From positions 496,001-560,000 of the forward strand of contig NW_027096041.1 in NCBI RefSeq assembly GCF_040115645.1: a stretch of 64,000 nucleotides of DNA, given 5' to 3'. A program made the position numbers and the translations under genes. Of the stretch, positions 1 through 12,109 are shown one piece after another. The stretch is from Euwallacea fornicatus (taxonomy: Eukaryota > Arthropoda > Insecta > Coleoptera > Curculionidae). Under the pieces are notes generated by a model. That model was not told the origin of the DNA and made no database searches. It was given only the letters and a program-made list of their open reading frames with translations. Position 1 is the first letter of the stretch. Each line of letters opens with the position of its first letter.

Positions 1-58
1 TGATTAATTTGACACTTTGTTTAAGGAATTTGGTCCTCATTTGCCGAAGTTATCGAGC

Positions 59-71
59 TTCAAAGTTTGAA
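59..71. repeat. Palindrome TTCAAA-N-TTTGAA (first copy)
   Basis: Six-base arms surround one central base, here G. The same arms occur in nearly every monomer of both arrays, with the centre G, A or T, or with the centre missing so that a perfect 12-bp palindrome remains; that last form is the usual reason for 175-bp monomers. Rare exceptions are AAAATATGAA forms near 38300, 40590, 49210 and 49735, a form near 51846, and a 3-bp loss just after the dyad near 10091, 21343, 26269 and 28027. Function is unknown; a dimeric protein-binding site or a mutation-prone hairpin tip are both possible. Confidence 0.85.
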
Positions 72-75
72 AAGT

Positions 76-90
76 CACACAAGTTGTGTG
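76..90. repeat. Palindrome CACACAA-G-TTGTGTG (first copy)
   Basis: A perfect 15-bp dyad, centred 18 bp from the dyad at 59-71. Across the arrays the right arm (TGTGTG) is almost invariant while the left arm varies: CACAAAA, CACTCAA and CACACCA all occur, as do GATGTGTG and GGTGTGTG right-side forms. Many monomers therefore keep only half of the dyad. No known binding site is recognised. Confidence 0.75.
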
Positions 91-799
91 TTTGAGCACA
101 TAAAGTACTATTTTTCTTGGAAGTTCAACAAGATGCAATCATGGTGTGTTGTAACATCTTCAAAATCTCGTCGATCTGATTAATTTGACACTTTGTTTAA
201 CGAATTTGGTCCTCATATGCCGAAGTTATCGAGCTTCAAATTTGAAAAGTCACACAAGTTGTGTGTTTGAGCACATAAAGTACTATTTTTCTTGGAAGTT
301 CAACAAGATGCAATCATGGTGTGTTGTAACATCTTCAAAATCTCGTCGATCTGATTAATTTGACACTTTGTTTAACGAATTTGGTCCTCATTTGCCGAAG
401 TTATCGAGCTTCAAAGTTTGAAAAGTCACACAAGTTGTGTGTTTGAGCACATAAAGTACTATTTTTCTTGGAAGTTCAACAAGATGCAATCATGTTGTGT
501 TGTAACATCTTCAAAATCTCGTCGATCTGATTAATTTGACACTTTGTTTAAGGAATTTGGTCCTCATATCCCGAAGTTATCGAGCTTCAAAATTTGAAAA
601 GTCACAAAAGATGTGTGTTTGAGCTCATAAAGTACTATTTTTCTCTGAAGTTCAACAAGATGCAATCATGATGTGTTGTAACATCTTCAAAATCTCGTCG
701 ATCTGATTAATTTGACACTTTGTTTAAGGAATTTGGTCCTCATTTGCCGAAGTTTTCGATCTTCAAAATTTGAAAAGTCACAAAAGTTGTGTGTTTGAG

Positions 800-2790
800 C
801 ACATAAAGTACTATTTTTCTTGGAAGTTCAACAAGATGCAATCATGGTTTGTTGTAACATCTTCAAAATCTCGTCGATCTGATTAATTTGACACTTTGTT
901 TAACGAATTTGGTCCTCATTTGCCGAAGTTATCGAGCTTCAAAGTTTGAAAAGTCACAAAAGATGTGTGTTTGAGCACATAAAGTACTATTTTTCTTGGA
1001 AGTTCAACAAGATGCAATCATGGTGTGTTGTAACATCTTCAAAATCTCGTCGATCTGATTAATTTGACACTTTGTTTAACGAATTTGGTCCTCATATGCC
1101 GCAGTTATCGAGCTTCAAATTTGAAAAGTCACACAAGTTGTGTGTTTGAGCACATAAAGTACTATTTTTCTCTGAAGTTCAACAAGATGCAATCATGATG
1201 TGTTGTAACATCTTCAAAATCTCGTCGATCTGAATAATTTGACACTTTGTTTAAGGAATTTGGTCCTCATTTGCCGAAGTTATCGAGCTTCAAATTTGAA
1301 AAGTCACACAAGTTGTGTGTTTGAGCACATAAAGTACTATTTTTCTTGGAAGTTCAACAAGATGCAATCATGATGTGTTGTAACATCTTCAAAATCTCGT
1401 CGATCTGATTAATTTGACACTTTGTTTAAGGAATTTGGTCCTCATTTGCCGAAGTTATCGAGCTTCAAAGTTTGAAAAGTCACACAAGTTGTGTGTTTGA
1501 GCACATAAAGTACTATTTTTCTTGGAAGTTCAACAAGATGCAATCATGGTGTGTTGTAACATCTTCAAAATCTCGTCGATCTGATTAATTTGACACTTTG
1601 TTTAACGAATTTGGTCCTCATATGCCGAAGTTATCGAGCTTCAAATTTGAAAAGTCACACAAGTTGTGTGTTTGAGCACATAAAGTACTATTTTTCTTGG
1701 AAGTTCAACAAGATGCAATCATGGTGTGTTGTAACATCTTCAAAATCTCGTCGATCTGATTAATTTGACACTTTGTTTAACGAATTTGGTCCTCATTTGC
1801 CGAAGTTATCGAGCTTCAAAGTTTGAAAAGTCACACAAGTTGTGTGTTTGAGCACATAAATTACTATTTTTCTTGGAAGTTCAACAAGATGCAATCATGT
1901 TGTGTTGTAACATCTTCAAAATCTCGTCGATCTGATTAATTTGACACTTTGTTTAAGGAATTTGGTCCTCATATCCCGAAGTTATCGAGCTTCAAAATTT
2001 GAAAAGTCACAAAAGATGTGTGTTTGAGCTCATAAAGTACTATTTTTCTCTGAAGTTCAACAAGATGCAATCATGATGTGTTGTAACATCTTCAAAATCT
2101 CGTCGATCTGATTAATTTGACACTTTGTTTAAGGAATTTGGTCCTCATTTGCCGAAGTTATCGAGCTTCAAAGTTTGAAAAGTCACTCAAGTTGTGTGTT
2201 TGTGCACATAAAGTACTATTTTTCTCGGAAGTTCAACAAGATGGAATCATGTTGTGTTGTAACATCTTCAAAATCTCGTCGATCTGATTAATTTGACACT
2301 TTGTTTAAGGAATTTGGTCCTCATTTGCCGAAGTTATCGAGCTTCAAATTTTGAAAAGTCACACAAGTTGTGTGTTTGAGCACATAAAGTACTATTTTTC
2401 TTGGAAGTTCAACAAAATGCAATCATGTTGTGTTGTAACATCTTCAAAATCTCGTCGATCTGATTAATTTGACACTTTGTTTAAGGAATTTGGTCCTCAT
2501 TTGCCGAAGTTATCGAGCTTCAAATTTTGAAAAGTCACACAAGTTGTGTGTTTGAGCACATAAAGTACTATTTTTCTTGGAAGTTCAACAAGATGCAATC
2601 ATGATGTGTTGTAACATCTTCAAAATCTCGTCGATCTGATTAATTTGACACTTTGTTTAAGGAATTTGATCCTAATTTGCCGAAGTTATCGATCTTCAAA
2701 ATTTGAAAAGTCACAAAAGTTGTGTGTTTGAGCACATAAAGTAATATTTTTCTCGGAAGTTCAACAAGATGCAATCATGATGTGTTATAA
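800..2790 (+). repeat. Block duplicate B1 (shift 6,858 bp)
   Basis: The order of variant monomers here recurs 6,858 bp (39 monomers) downstream at about 7658-9648. Shared landmarks are the GGTTTGTTG variant (845 and 7703), CATATCCCG (1971 and 8829) and GGAATTTGATCC (2668 and 9526). At least one substitution is seen (GAATAATT near 1232 against GATTAATT in the other copy). Ends are approximate. Confidence 0.75.
1406..2140 (+). repeat. Block duplicate A2 (shift 1,405 bp)
   Basis: Second copy of the block at 1-735, carrying the same order of variant monomers, including the CATATCCCG monomer at 1970. The same marker recurs near 3552, 4080, 8828 and 20080, which shows repeated block amplification of this lineage. 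Confidence 0.75.
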
Positions 2791-4400
2791 CATCTTCAAA
2801 ATCTCGTCGATCTGAATAATTTGACACTTTGTTTAAGGAATTTGGTCGTCATTTGCCGAAGTTATCGAGCTTCAAAGTTTGAAAAGTCACAAAAGTTGTG
2901 TGTTTGAGCACATAAAGTACTATTTTTCATGGAAGTTCAACAAGATGCAATCATGTTGTGTTGTAACATCTTCAAAATCTCGTCGATCTGATTAATTTGA
3001 CACTTTGTTTAAGGAATTTGGTCCTCATATGCCGAAGTTATCGAGCTTCAAATTTGAAAAGTCACACAAGTTGTGTGTTTGAGCACATAAAGTACTATTT
3101 TTCTTGGAAGTTCAACAAGATGCAATCATGGTGTGTTGTAACATCTTCAAAATCTCGTCGATCTGATTAATTTGACACTTTGTTTAACGAATTTGGTCCT
3201 CATATGCCGAAGTTATCGAGCTTCAAATTTGAAAAGTCACACAAGTTGTGTGTTTGAGCACATAAAGTACTATTTTTCTTGGAAGTTCAACAAGATGCAA
3301 TCATGGTGTGTTGTAACATCTTCAAAATCTCGTCGATCTGATTAATTTGACACTTTGTTTAACGAATTTGGTCCTCATTTGCCGAAGTTATCGAGCTTCA
3401 AAGTTTGAAAAGTCACACAAGTTGTGTGTTTGAGCACATAAAGTACTATTTTTCTTGGAAGTTCAACAAGATGCAATCATGTTGTGTTGTAACATCTTCA
3501 AAATCTCGTCGATCTGATTAATTTGACACTTTGTTTAAGGAATTTGGTCCTCATATCCCGAAGTTATCGAGCTTCAAAATTTGAAAAGTCACAAAAGATG
3601 TGTGTTTGAGCTCATAAAGTACTATTTTTCTCTGAAGTTCAACAAGATGCAATCATGATGTGTTGTAACATCTTCAAAATCTCGTCGATCTGATTAATTT
3701 GACACTTTGTTTAAGGAATTTGGTCCTCATTTGCCGAAGTTATCGAGCTTCAAAGTTTGAAAAGTCACTCAAGTTGTGTGTTTGTGCACATAAAGTACTA
3801 TTTTTCTCGGAAGTTCAACAAGATGGAATCATGTTGTGTTGTAACATCTTCAAAATCTCGTCGATCTGATTAATTTGACACTTTGTTTAAGGAATTTGGT
3901 CCTCATTTGCCGAAGTTATCGAGCTTCAAATTTTGAAAAGTCACACAAGTTGTGTGTTTGAGCACATAAAGTACTATTTTTCTTGGAAGTTCAACAAAAT
4001 GCAATCATGTTGTGTTGTAACATCTTCAAAATCTCGTCGATCTGATTAATTTGACACTTTGTTTAAGGAATTTGGTCCTCATATCCCGAAGTTATCGAGC
4101 TTCAAAATTTGAAAAGTCACAAAAGATGTGTGTTTGAGCTCATAAAGTACTATTTTTCTCTGAAGTTCAACAAGATGCAATCATGATGTGTTGTAACATC
4201 TTCAAAATCTCGTCGATCTGATTAATTTGACACTTTGTTTAAGGAATTTGGTCCTCATTTGCCGAAGTTATCGAGCTTCAAAGTTTGAAAAGTCACTCAA
4301 GTTGTGTGTTTGTGCACATAAAGTACTATTTTTCTCGGAAGTTCAACAAGATGGAATCATGTTGTGTTGTAACATCTTCAAAATCTCGTCGATCTGATTA

Positions 4401-7400
4401 ATTTGACACTTTGTTTAAGGAATTTGGTCGTCATTTGCCGAAGTTATCGAGCTTCAAAGTTTGAAAAGTCACAAAAGTTGTGTGTTTGAGCACATAAAGT
4501 ACTATTTTTCTTGGAAGTTCAACAAGATGCAATCATGTTGTGTTGTAACATCTTCAAAATCTCGTCGATCTGATTAATTTGACACTTTGTTTAAGGAATT
4601 TGGTCCTAATTTGCCGAAGTTATCGAGCTTCAAATTTTGAAAAGTCGCACAAGTTGTGTGTTTGAGCACATAAAGTACTATTTTTCTCGGAAGTTCAACA
4701 AGATGCAATCATGTTGTGTTGTAACATCTTCAAAATCTCGTCGATCTGATTAATTTGACACTTTGTTTAAGGAATTTCGTCCTCATTTGCCGAAGTTATC
4801 GAGCTTCAAAGTTTGAAAAGTCACACAAGTTGTGTGTTTGAGCACATAAAGTACTATTTTTCTTGGAAGTTCAACAAGATGCAATCATGATGTGTTGTGA
4901 CATCTTCAAAATCTCGTCGATCTGATTATATTGACACTTTGTTTAAGGAATTTGGTCATCATATGCCGAAGTTATCGAGCTTCAAAGTTTGAAAAGTCAC
5001 AAAAGATGTGTGTTTGAGCACATAAAGTACTATTTTTCTTGGAAGTTCAACAAGATGCAATCATGTTGTGTTGTAACATCTTCAAAATCTCGTCGATCTG
5101 ATTAATTTGACACTTTATTTAAGGAATTTGGTCCTCATTTGCCGAAGTTATCGAGCTTCAAAGTTTGAAAAGTCACAAAAGTTGTGTGTTTGAGCACATA
5201 AAGTACTATTTTTCTTGGAAGTTCAACAAGATGCAATCATGTTGTGTTGTAACATCTTCAAAATCTCATCGATCTGATTAATTTGACACTTTGTTTAAGG
5301 AATTTCGTCCTCATTTGCCGAAGTTATCGAGCTTCAAAGTTTGAAAAGTCACACAAGTTGTGTGTTTGAGCACATAAAGTACTATTTTTCTTGGAAGTTC
5401 AACAAGATGCAATCATGTTGTGTTGTAAAATCTTCAAAATCTCGTCGATCTGATTAATTTGACACTTTGTTTAAGGAATTTGGTCCTAATTTGCCGAAGT
5501 TATCGATCTTCAAAATTTGAAAAGTCACACCAGTTGTGTGTTTGAGCACATAAAGTAATATTTTTCTCGGAAGTTCAACAAGATGCAATTCTGATGTGTT
5601 GTGACATCTTCAAAATCTCGTCGATCTGAATAATTTGACACTTTGTTTAAGGAATTTGGTCGTCATTTGCCGAAGTTATCGAGCTTCAAAGTTTGAAAAG
5701 TCACACAAGTTGTGTGTTTGAGCACATAAAGTACTATTTTTCTTGGAAGTTCAACAAGATGCAATCATGTTGTGTTGTAAAATCTTCAAAATCTCGTCGA
5801 TCTGATTAATTTGACACTTTGTTTAAGGAATTTGGTCCTAATTTGCCGAAGTTATCGATCTTCAAAATTTGAAAAGTCACAAAAGTTGTGTGTTTGAGCA
5901 CATAAAGTAATATTTTTCTCGGAAGTTCAACAAGATGCAATTCTGATGTGTTGTGACATCTTCAAAATCTCGTCGATCTGAATAATTTGACACTTTGTTT
6001 AAGGAATTTGGTCGTTATTTGCCGAAGTTATCGAGCTTCAAAGTTTGAAAAGTCACACAAGTTGTGTGTTTGAGCACATAAAGTACTATTTTTCTCGGAA
6101 GTTCTACAAGATGCAATTCTGATGTGTTGTGACATCTTCAAAATCTCGTCGATCTGATTAATTTGACACTTTGTTTAAGGAATTTGGTCCTCATTTGCCG
6201 AAGTTATCGAGCTTCAAATTTTGAAAAGTCACACCAGTTGTGTGTTTGAGCACATAAAGTACTATTTTTCTGGGAAATTCAACAAGATGCAATCATGATG
6301 TGTTATAACATCTTCAAAATCTCATCGATCTGATTAATTTGACACTTTGTTTAACGAATTTGGTCCTAATTTGCCGAAGTTATCGAGCTTCAAAGTTTGA
6401 AAAGTCGCACAAGTTGTGTGTTTGAGCACATAAAGTACTATTTTTGTCGGAAGTTCTACAAGATGCAATTCTGATGTGTTGTGATATCTTCAAAATCTCG
6501 TCGATCTGAATAATTTGACACTTTGTTTAAGGAATTTGGTCCTAATTTGCCGAAGTTATCGATCTTCAAAATTTGAAAAGTCACAAAAGTTGTGTGTTTG
6601 AGCACATAAAGTAATATTTTTCTCGGAAGTTCAACAAGATGCAATTCTGATGTGTTGTGACATCTTCAAAATCTCGTCGATCTGAATAATTTGACACTTT
6701 GTTTAAGGAATTTGGTCCTAATTTGCCGAAGTTATCGATCTTCAAAATTTGAAAAGTCACTCAAGTTGTGTGTTTGAGCACATAAAGTACTATTTTTCTC
6801 GGAAGTTCAACAAGATGCAATTCTGATGTGTTGTGACATCTTCAAAATCTCGTCGATCTGAATAATTTGACACTTTGTTTAAGGAATTTGGTCCTAATTT
6901 GCCGAAGTTTTCGATCTTCAAAATTTGAAAAGTCACAAAAGTTGTGTGTTTGAGCACATAAAGTAATATTTTTCTCGGAAGTTCAACAAGATGCAATTCT
7001 GATGTGTTGTGACATCTTCAAAATCTCGTCGATCTGAATAATTTGACACTTTGTTTAAGGAATTTGGTCCTAATTTGCCGAAGTTATCGATCTTCAAAAT
7101 TTGAAAAGTCACTCAAGTTGTGTGTTTGAGCACATAAAGTACTATTTTTCTTGGAAGTTCAACAAGATGCAATCATGATGTGTTGTAACATCTTCAAAAT
7201 CTCGTCGATCTGATTACTTTGACACTTTGTTTAAGGAATTTGGTCCTCATTTGCCGAAGTTATCGAGCTTCAAAGTTTGAAAAGTCACACAAGTTGTGTG
7301 TTTGAGCACATAAAGTACTATTTTTCTCGGAAGTTCAACAAGATGCAATTCTGATGTGTTGTGACATCTTCAAAATCTCGTCGATCTGAATAATTTGACA

Positions 7401-7525
7401 CTTTGTTTAAGGAATTTGGTCCTAATTTGCCGAAGTTTTCGATCTTCAAAATTTGAAAAGTCACAAAAGTTGTGTGTTTGAGCACATAAAGTACTATTTT
7501 TCTTGGAAGTTGAACAAGATGCAAT
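4401..7525 (+). repeat. Block duplicate C1 (shift 6,330 then 6,154 bp)
   Basis: This 18-monomer stretch matches about 10731-13679. The shift is 6,330 bp up to about 5484 and 6,154 bp from about 5661 on, so the copies differ by one whole monomer, which is present here and in the third copy near 23.0 kb but absent near 11.8 kb. Several substitutions separate the copies, for example GTCGTTATT here near 6013 against GTCGTCATT, so this duplication looks older than the ones at 3,867 and 11,252 bp. Confidence 0.75.
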
Positions 7526-10500
7526 CATGGTGTTTTGTAACATCTTCAAAATCTCGTCGATCTGATTAATTTGACACTTTGTTTAACGAATTTGGTCCTC
7601 ATATGCCGAAGTTATCGAGCTTCAAATTTGAAAAGTCACACAAGTTGTGTGTTTGAGCACATAAAGTACTATTTTTCTTGGAAGTTCAACAAGATGCAAT
7701 CATGGTTTGTTGTAACATCTTCAAAATCTCGTCGATCTGATTAATTTGACACTTTGTTTAACGAATTTGGTCCTCATTTGCCGAAGTTATCGAGCTTCAA
7801 AGTTTGAAAAGTCACAAAAGATGTGTGTTTGAGCACATAAAGTACTATTTTTCTTGGAAGTTCAACAAGATGCAATCATGGTGTGTTGTAACATCTTCAA
7901 AATCTCGTCGATCTGATTAATTTGACACTTTGTTTAACGAATTTGGTCCTCATATGCCGCAGTTATCGAGCTTCAAATTTGAAAAGTCACACAAGTTGTG
8001 TGTTTGAGCACATAAAGTACTATTTTTCTCTGAAGTTCAACAAGATGCAATCATGATGTGTTGTAACATCTTCAAAATCTCGTCGATCTGATTAATTTGA
8101 CACTTTGTTTAAGGAATTTGGTCCTCATTTGCCGAAGTTATCGAGCTTCAAATTTGAAAAGTCACACAAGTTGTGTGTTTGAGCACATAAAGTACTATTT
8201 TTCTTGGAAGTTCAACAAGATGCAATCATGATGTGTTGTAACATCTTCAAAATCTCGTCGATCTGATTAATTTGACACTTTGTTTAAGGAATTTGGTCCT
8301 CATTTGCCGAAGTTATCGAGCTTCAAAGTTTGAAAAGTCACACAAGTTGTGTGTTTGAGCACATAAAGTACTATTTTTCTTGGAAGTTCAACAAGATGCA
8401 ATCATGGTGTGTTGTAACATCTTCAAAATCTCGTCGATCTGATTAATTTGACACTTTGTTTAACGAATTTGGTCCTCATATGCCGAAGTTATCGAGCTTC
8501 AAATTTGAAAAGTCACACAAGTTGTGTGTTTGAGCACATAAAGTACTATTTTTCTTGGAAGTTCAACAAGATGCAATCATGGTGTGTTGTAACATCTTCA
8601 AAATCTCGTCGATCTGATTAATTTGACACTTTGTTTAACGAATTTGGTCCTCATTTGCCGAAGTTATCGAGCTTCAAAGTTTGAAAAGTCACACAAGTTG
8701 TGTGTTTGAGCACATAAAGTACTATTTTTCTTGGAAGTTCAACAAGATGCAATCATGTTGTGTTGTAACATCTTCAAAATCTCGTCGATCTGATTAATTT
8801 GACACTTTGTTTAAGGAATTTGGTCCTCATATCCCGAAGTTATCGAGCTTCAAAATTTGAAAAGTCACAAAAGATGTGTGTTTGAGCTCATAAAGTACTA
8901 TTTTTCTCTGAAGTTCAACAAGATGCAATCATGATGTGTTGTAACATCTTCAAAATCTCGTCGATCTGATTAATTTGACACTTTGTTTAAGGAATTTGGT
9001 CCTCATTTGCCGAAGTTATCGAGCTTCAAAGTTTGAAAAGTCACTCAAGTTGTGTGTTTGTGCACATAAAGTACTATTTTTCTCGGAAGTTCAACAAGAT
9101 GGAATCATGTTGTGTTGTAACATCTTCAAAATCTCGTCGATCTGATTAATTTGACACTTTGTTTAAGGAATTTGGTCCTCATTTGCCGAAGTTATCGAGC
9201 TTCAAATTTTGAAAAGTCACACAAGTTGTGTGTTTGAGCACATAAAGTACTATTTTTCTTGGAAGTTCAACAAAATGCAATCATGTTGTGTTGTAACATC
9301 TTCAAAATCTCGTCGATCTGATTAATTTGACACTTTGTTTAAGGAATTTGGTCCTCATTTGCCGAAGTTATCGAGCTTCAAATTTTGAAAAGTCACACAA
9401 GTTGTGTGTTTGAGCACATAAAGTACTATTTTTCTTGGAAGTTCAACAAGATGCAATCATGATGTGTTGTAACATCTTCAAAATCTCGTCGATCTGATTA
9501 ATTTGACACTTTGTTTAAGGAATTTGATCCTAATTTGCCGAAGTTATCGATCTTCAAAATTTGAAAAGTCACAAAAGTTGTGTGTTTGAGCACATAAAGT
9601 AATATTTTTCTCGGAAGTTCAACAAGATGCAATCATGATGTGTTATAACATCTTCAAAATCTCATCGATCTGATTAATTTGACACTTTGTTTAAGGAATT
9701 TGGTCCTCATTTGCCGAAGTTATCGAGCTTCAAAGTTTGAAAAGTCACATAAGTTGTGTGTTTGAGCACATAAAGTACTATTTTTCTTGGAAGTTCAACA
9801 AGATGCAATCATGATGTGTTGTGACATCGTTAAAATCTCGTCGATCTGATTAATTTGACACTTTGTTTAAGGAATTTCGTCCTCATTTGCCGAAGTTATC
9901 GAGCTTCAAAGTTTGAAAAGTCACACAAGTTGTGTGTTTGAGCACATAAAGTACTATTTTTCTTGGAAGTTCAACAAGATGCAATCATGATGTGTTGTAA
10001 CATCTTCAAAATCTCGTCGATCTGATTAATTTGACACTTTGTCTAAGGAATTTGGTCCTCATTTGCCGAAGTTATCGAGCTTCAAAGTTTGAAGTCACAC
10101 AAGTTGTGTGTTTGAGCACATAAAGTACTATTTTTCTTGGAAGTTCAACAAAATGCAATCATGTTGTGTTGTAACATCTTCAAAATCTCGTCGATCTGAT
10201 TAATTTGACACTTTGTTTAAGGAATTTGGTCCTCATTTGCCGAAGTTATCGAGCTTCAAATTTTGAAAAGTCACACCAGTTGTGTGTTTGAGCACATAAA
10301 GTACTATTTTTCTCGGAAGTTCTACAAGATGCAATTCTGATGTGTTGTGATATCTTCAAAATCTCGTCGATCTGAATAATTTGACACTTTGTTTAAGGAA
10401 TTTGGTCCTAATTTGCCGAAGTTATCGATCTTCAAAATTTGAAAAGTCACAAAAGTTGTGTGTTTGAGCACATAAAGTAATATTTTTCTCGGAAGTTCAA

Positions 10501-11815
10501 CAAGATACAATCATGATGTGTTGTAACATCTTCAAAATCTCGTCGATCTGATTAATTTGACACTTTGTTTAAGGAATTTGGTCCTAATTTGCCGAAGTTA
10601 TCGATCTTCAAAATTTGAAAAGTCACAAAAGTTGTGTGTTTGAGCACATAAAGTAATATTTTTCTCGGAAGTTCAACAAGATGCAATTCTGATGTGTTGT
10701 GACATCTTCAAAATCTCGTCGATCTGAATAATTTGACACTTTGTTTAAGGAATTTGGTCGTCATTTGCCGAAGTTATCGAGCTTCAAAGTTTGAAAAGTC
10801 ACAAAAGTTGTGTGTTTGAGCACATAAAGTACTATTTTTCTTGGAAGTTCAACAAGATGCAATCATGTTGTGTTGTAACATCTTCAAAATCTCGTCGATC
10901 TGATTAATTTGACACTTTGTTTAAGGAATTTGGTCCTAATTTGCCGAAGTTATCGAGCTTCAAATTTTGAAAAGTCGCACAAGTTGTGTGTTTGAGCACA
11001 TAAAGTACTATTTTTCTCGGAAGTTCAACAAGATGCAATCATGTTGTGTTGTAACATCTTCAAAATCTCGTCGATCTGATTAATTTGACACTTTGTTTAA
11101 GGAATTTCGTCCTCATTTGCCGAAGTTATCGAGCTTCAAAGTTTGAAAAGTCACACAAGTTGTGTGTTTGAGCACATAAAGTACTATTTTTCTTGGAAGT
11201 TCAACAAGATGCAATCATGATGTGTTGTGACATCTTCAAAATCTCGTCGATCTGATTATATTGACACTTTGTTTAAGGAATTTGGTCATCATATGCCGAA
11301 GTTATCGAGCTTCAAAGTTTGAAAAGTCACAAAAGATGTGTGTTTGAGCACATAAAGTACTATTTTTCTTGGAAGTTCAACAAGATGCAATCATGTTGTG
11401 TTGTAACATCTTCAAAATCTCGTCGATCTGATTAATTTGACACTTTATTTAAGGAATTTGGTCCTCATTTGCCGAAGTTATCGAGCTTCAAAGTTTGAAA
11501 AGTCACAAAAGTTGTGTGTTTGAGCACATAAAGTACTATTTTTCTTGGAAGTTCAACAAGATGCAATCATGTTGTGTTGTAACATCTTCAAAATCTCATC
11601 GATCTGATTAATTTGACACTTTGTTTAAGGAATTTCGTCCTCATTTGCCGAAGTTATCGAGCTTCAAAGTTTGAAAAGTCACACAAGTTGTGTGTTTGAG
11701 CACATAAAGTACTATTTTTCTTGGAAGTTCAACAAGATGCAATCATGTTGTGTTGTAAAATCTTCAAAATCTCGTCGATCTGATTAATTTGACACTTTGT
11801 TTAAGGAATTTGGTC
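7391..11815 (+). repeat. Block duplicate D1, 25 monomers (shift 11,252 bp)
   Basis: About 4.4 kb that recurs almost unchanged 11,252 bp downstream. Shared rare markers include GTGTTTTGT (7531 and 18783), CATATCCCG (8829 and 20081), GATCCTAATT (9526 and 20778), the 3-bp loss after the first dyad (10091 and 21343) and TGTAAAATC (11755 and 23007). I saw two substitutions: 8642 A against 19894 T, and 9804 T against 21056 C. Confidence 0.85.
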
Positions 11816-12109
11816 GTCATTTGCCGAAGTTATCGAGCTTCAAAGTTTGAAAAGTCACACAAGTTGTGTGTTTGAGCACATAAAGTACTATTTTTCTTGG
11901 AAGTTCAACAAGATGCAATCATGTTGTGTTGTAAAATCTTCAAAATCTCGTCGATCTGATTAATTTGACACTTTGTTTAAGGAATTTGGTCCTAATTTGC
12001 CGAAGTTATCGATCTTCAAAATTTGAAAAGTCACAAAAGTTGTGTGTTTGAGCACATAAAGTAATATTTTTCTCGGAAGTTCAACAAGATGCAATTCTGA
12101 TGTGTTGTG

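Larger units (their letters stand above)
1..176 (+). repeat. Reference satellite monomer (176 bp)
   Basis: This first full unit is used as the numbering reference: it begins TGATTAATTTGACAC and ends CTCGTCGATC. It has about 35% GC and four CpG sites (positions 44-45, 54-55, 169-170 and 172-173). It holds two perfect dyads 18 bp apart: TTCAAA-G-TTTGAA at 59-71 and CACACAA-G-TTGTGTG at 76-90. The heptamer CTTCAAA occurs twice, at 58-64 and 158-164, which might be a trace of an old internal duplication. Because 176 is not a multiple of 3, no frame can stay open across many units. The start point is arbitrary for a tandem repeat. Confidence 0.95.
1..735 (+). repeat. Block duplicate A1 (shift 1,405 bp)
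   Basis: This multi-monomer block recurs 1,405 bp (8 monomers) downstream. The rare CATATCCCGAAG variant at 565 recurs at 1970 together with its neighbours. At least one substitution separates the copies (AAAGTACT here, AAATTACT near 1859). The match ends at about 735, where this copy changes to a TTTTCGATC variant. Boundaries were read by eye. Confidence 0.75.

Noticed and set aside
59..71. Heat-shock element in the TTCAAAGTTTGAA segment
   Set aside because: Heat-shock elements need alternating GAA and TTC units at 5-bp spacing; here the inverted units are separated by the wrong distance and no third unit is present.
111..130. CENP-B-box-like motif around TTTTTCTTGGAAGTTCAACA
   Set aside because: It shares only a TTGGAA core with the CENP-B box and lacks the essential TTCG and CGGG parts.
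6456..6644. Recurrent minus-strand frames of 62-79 codons (also near 6790, 7318, 10322, 12610, 16477, 21574, 23459, 28962, 35724, 37484 and 51891) with nearly identical translations
   Set aside because: They are the satellite read on the reverse strand. They span a little over one monomer and recur only because the DNA is tandemly copied. They have no domain and no initiation context of note, and they are closed in other monomers by single-base changes. Similarity between them reflects repeat copying, not protein conservation.
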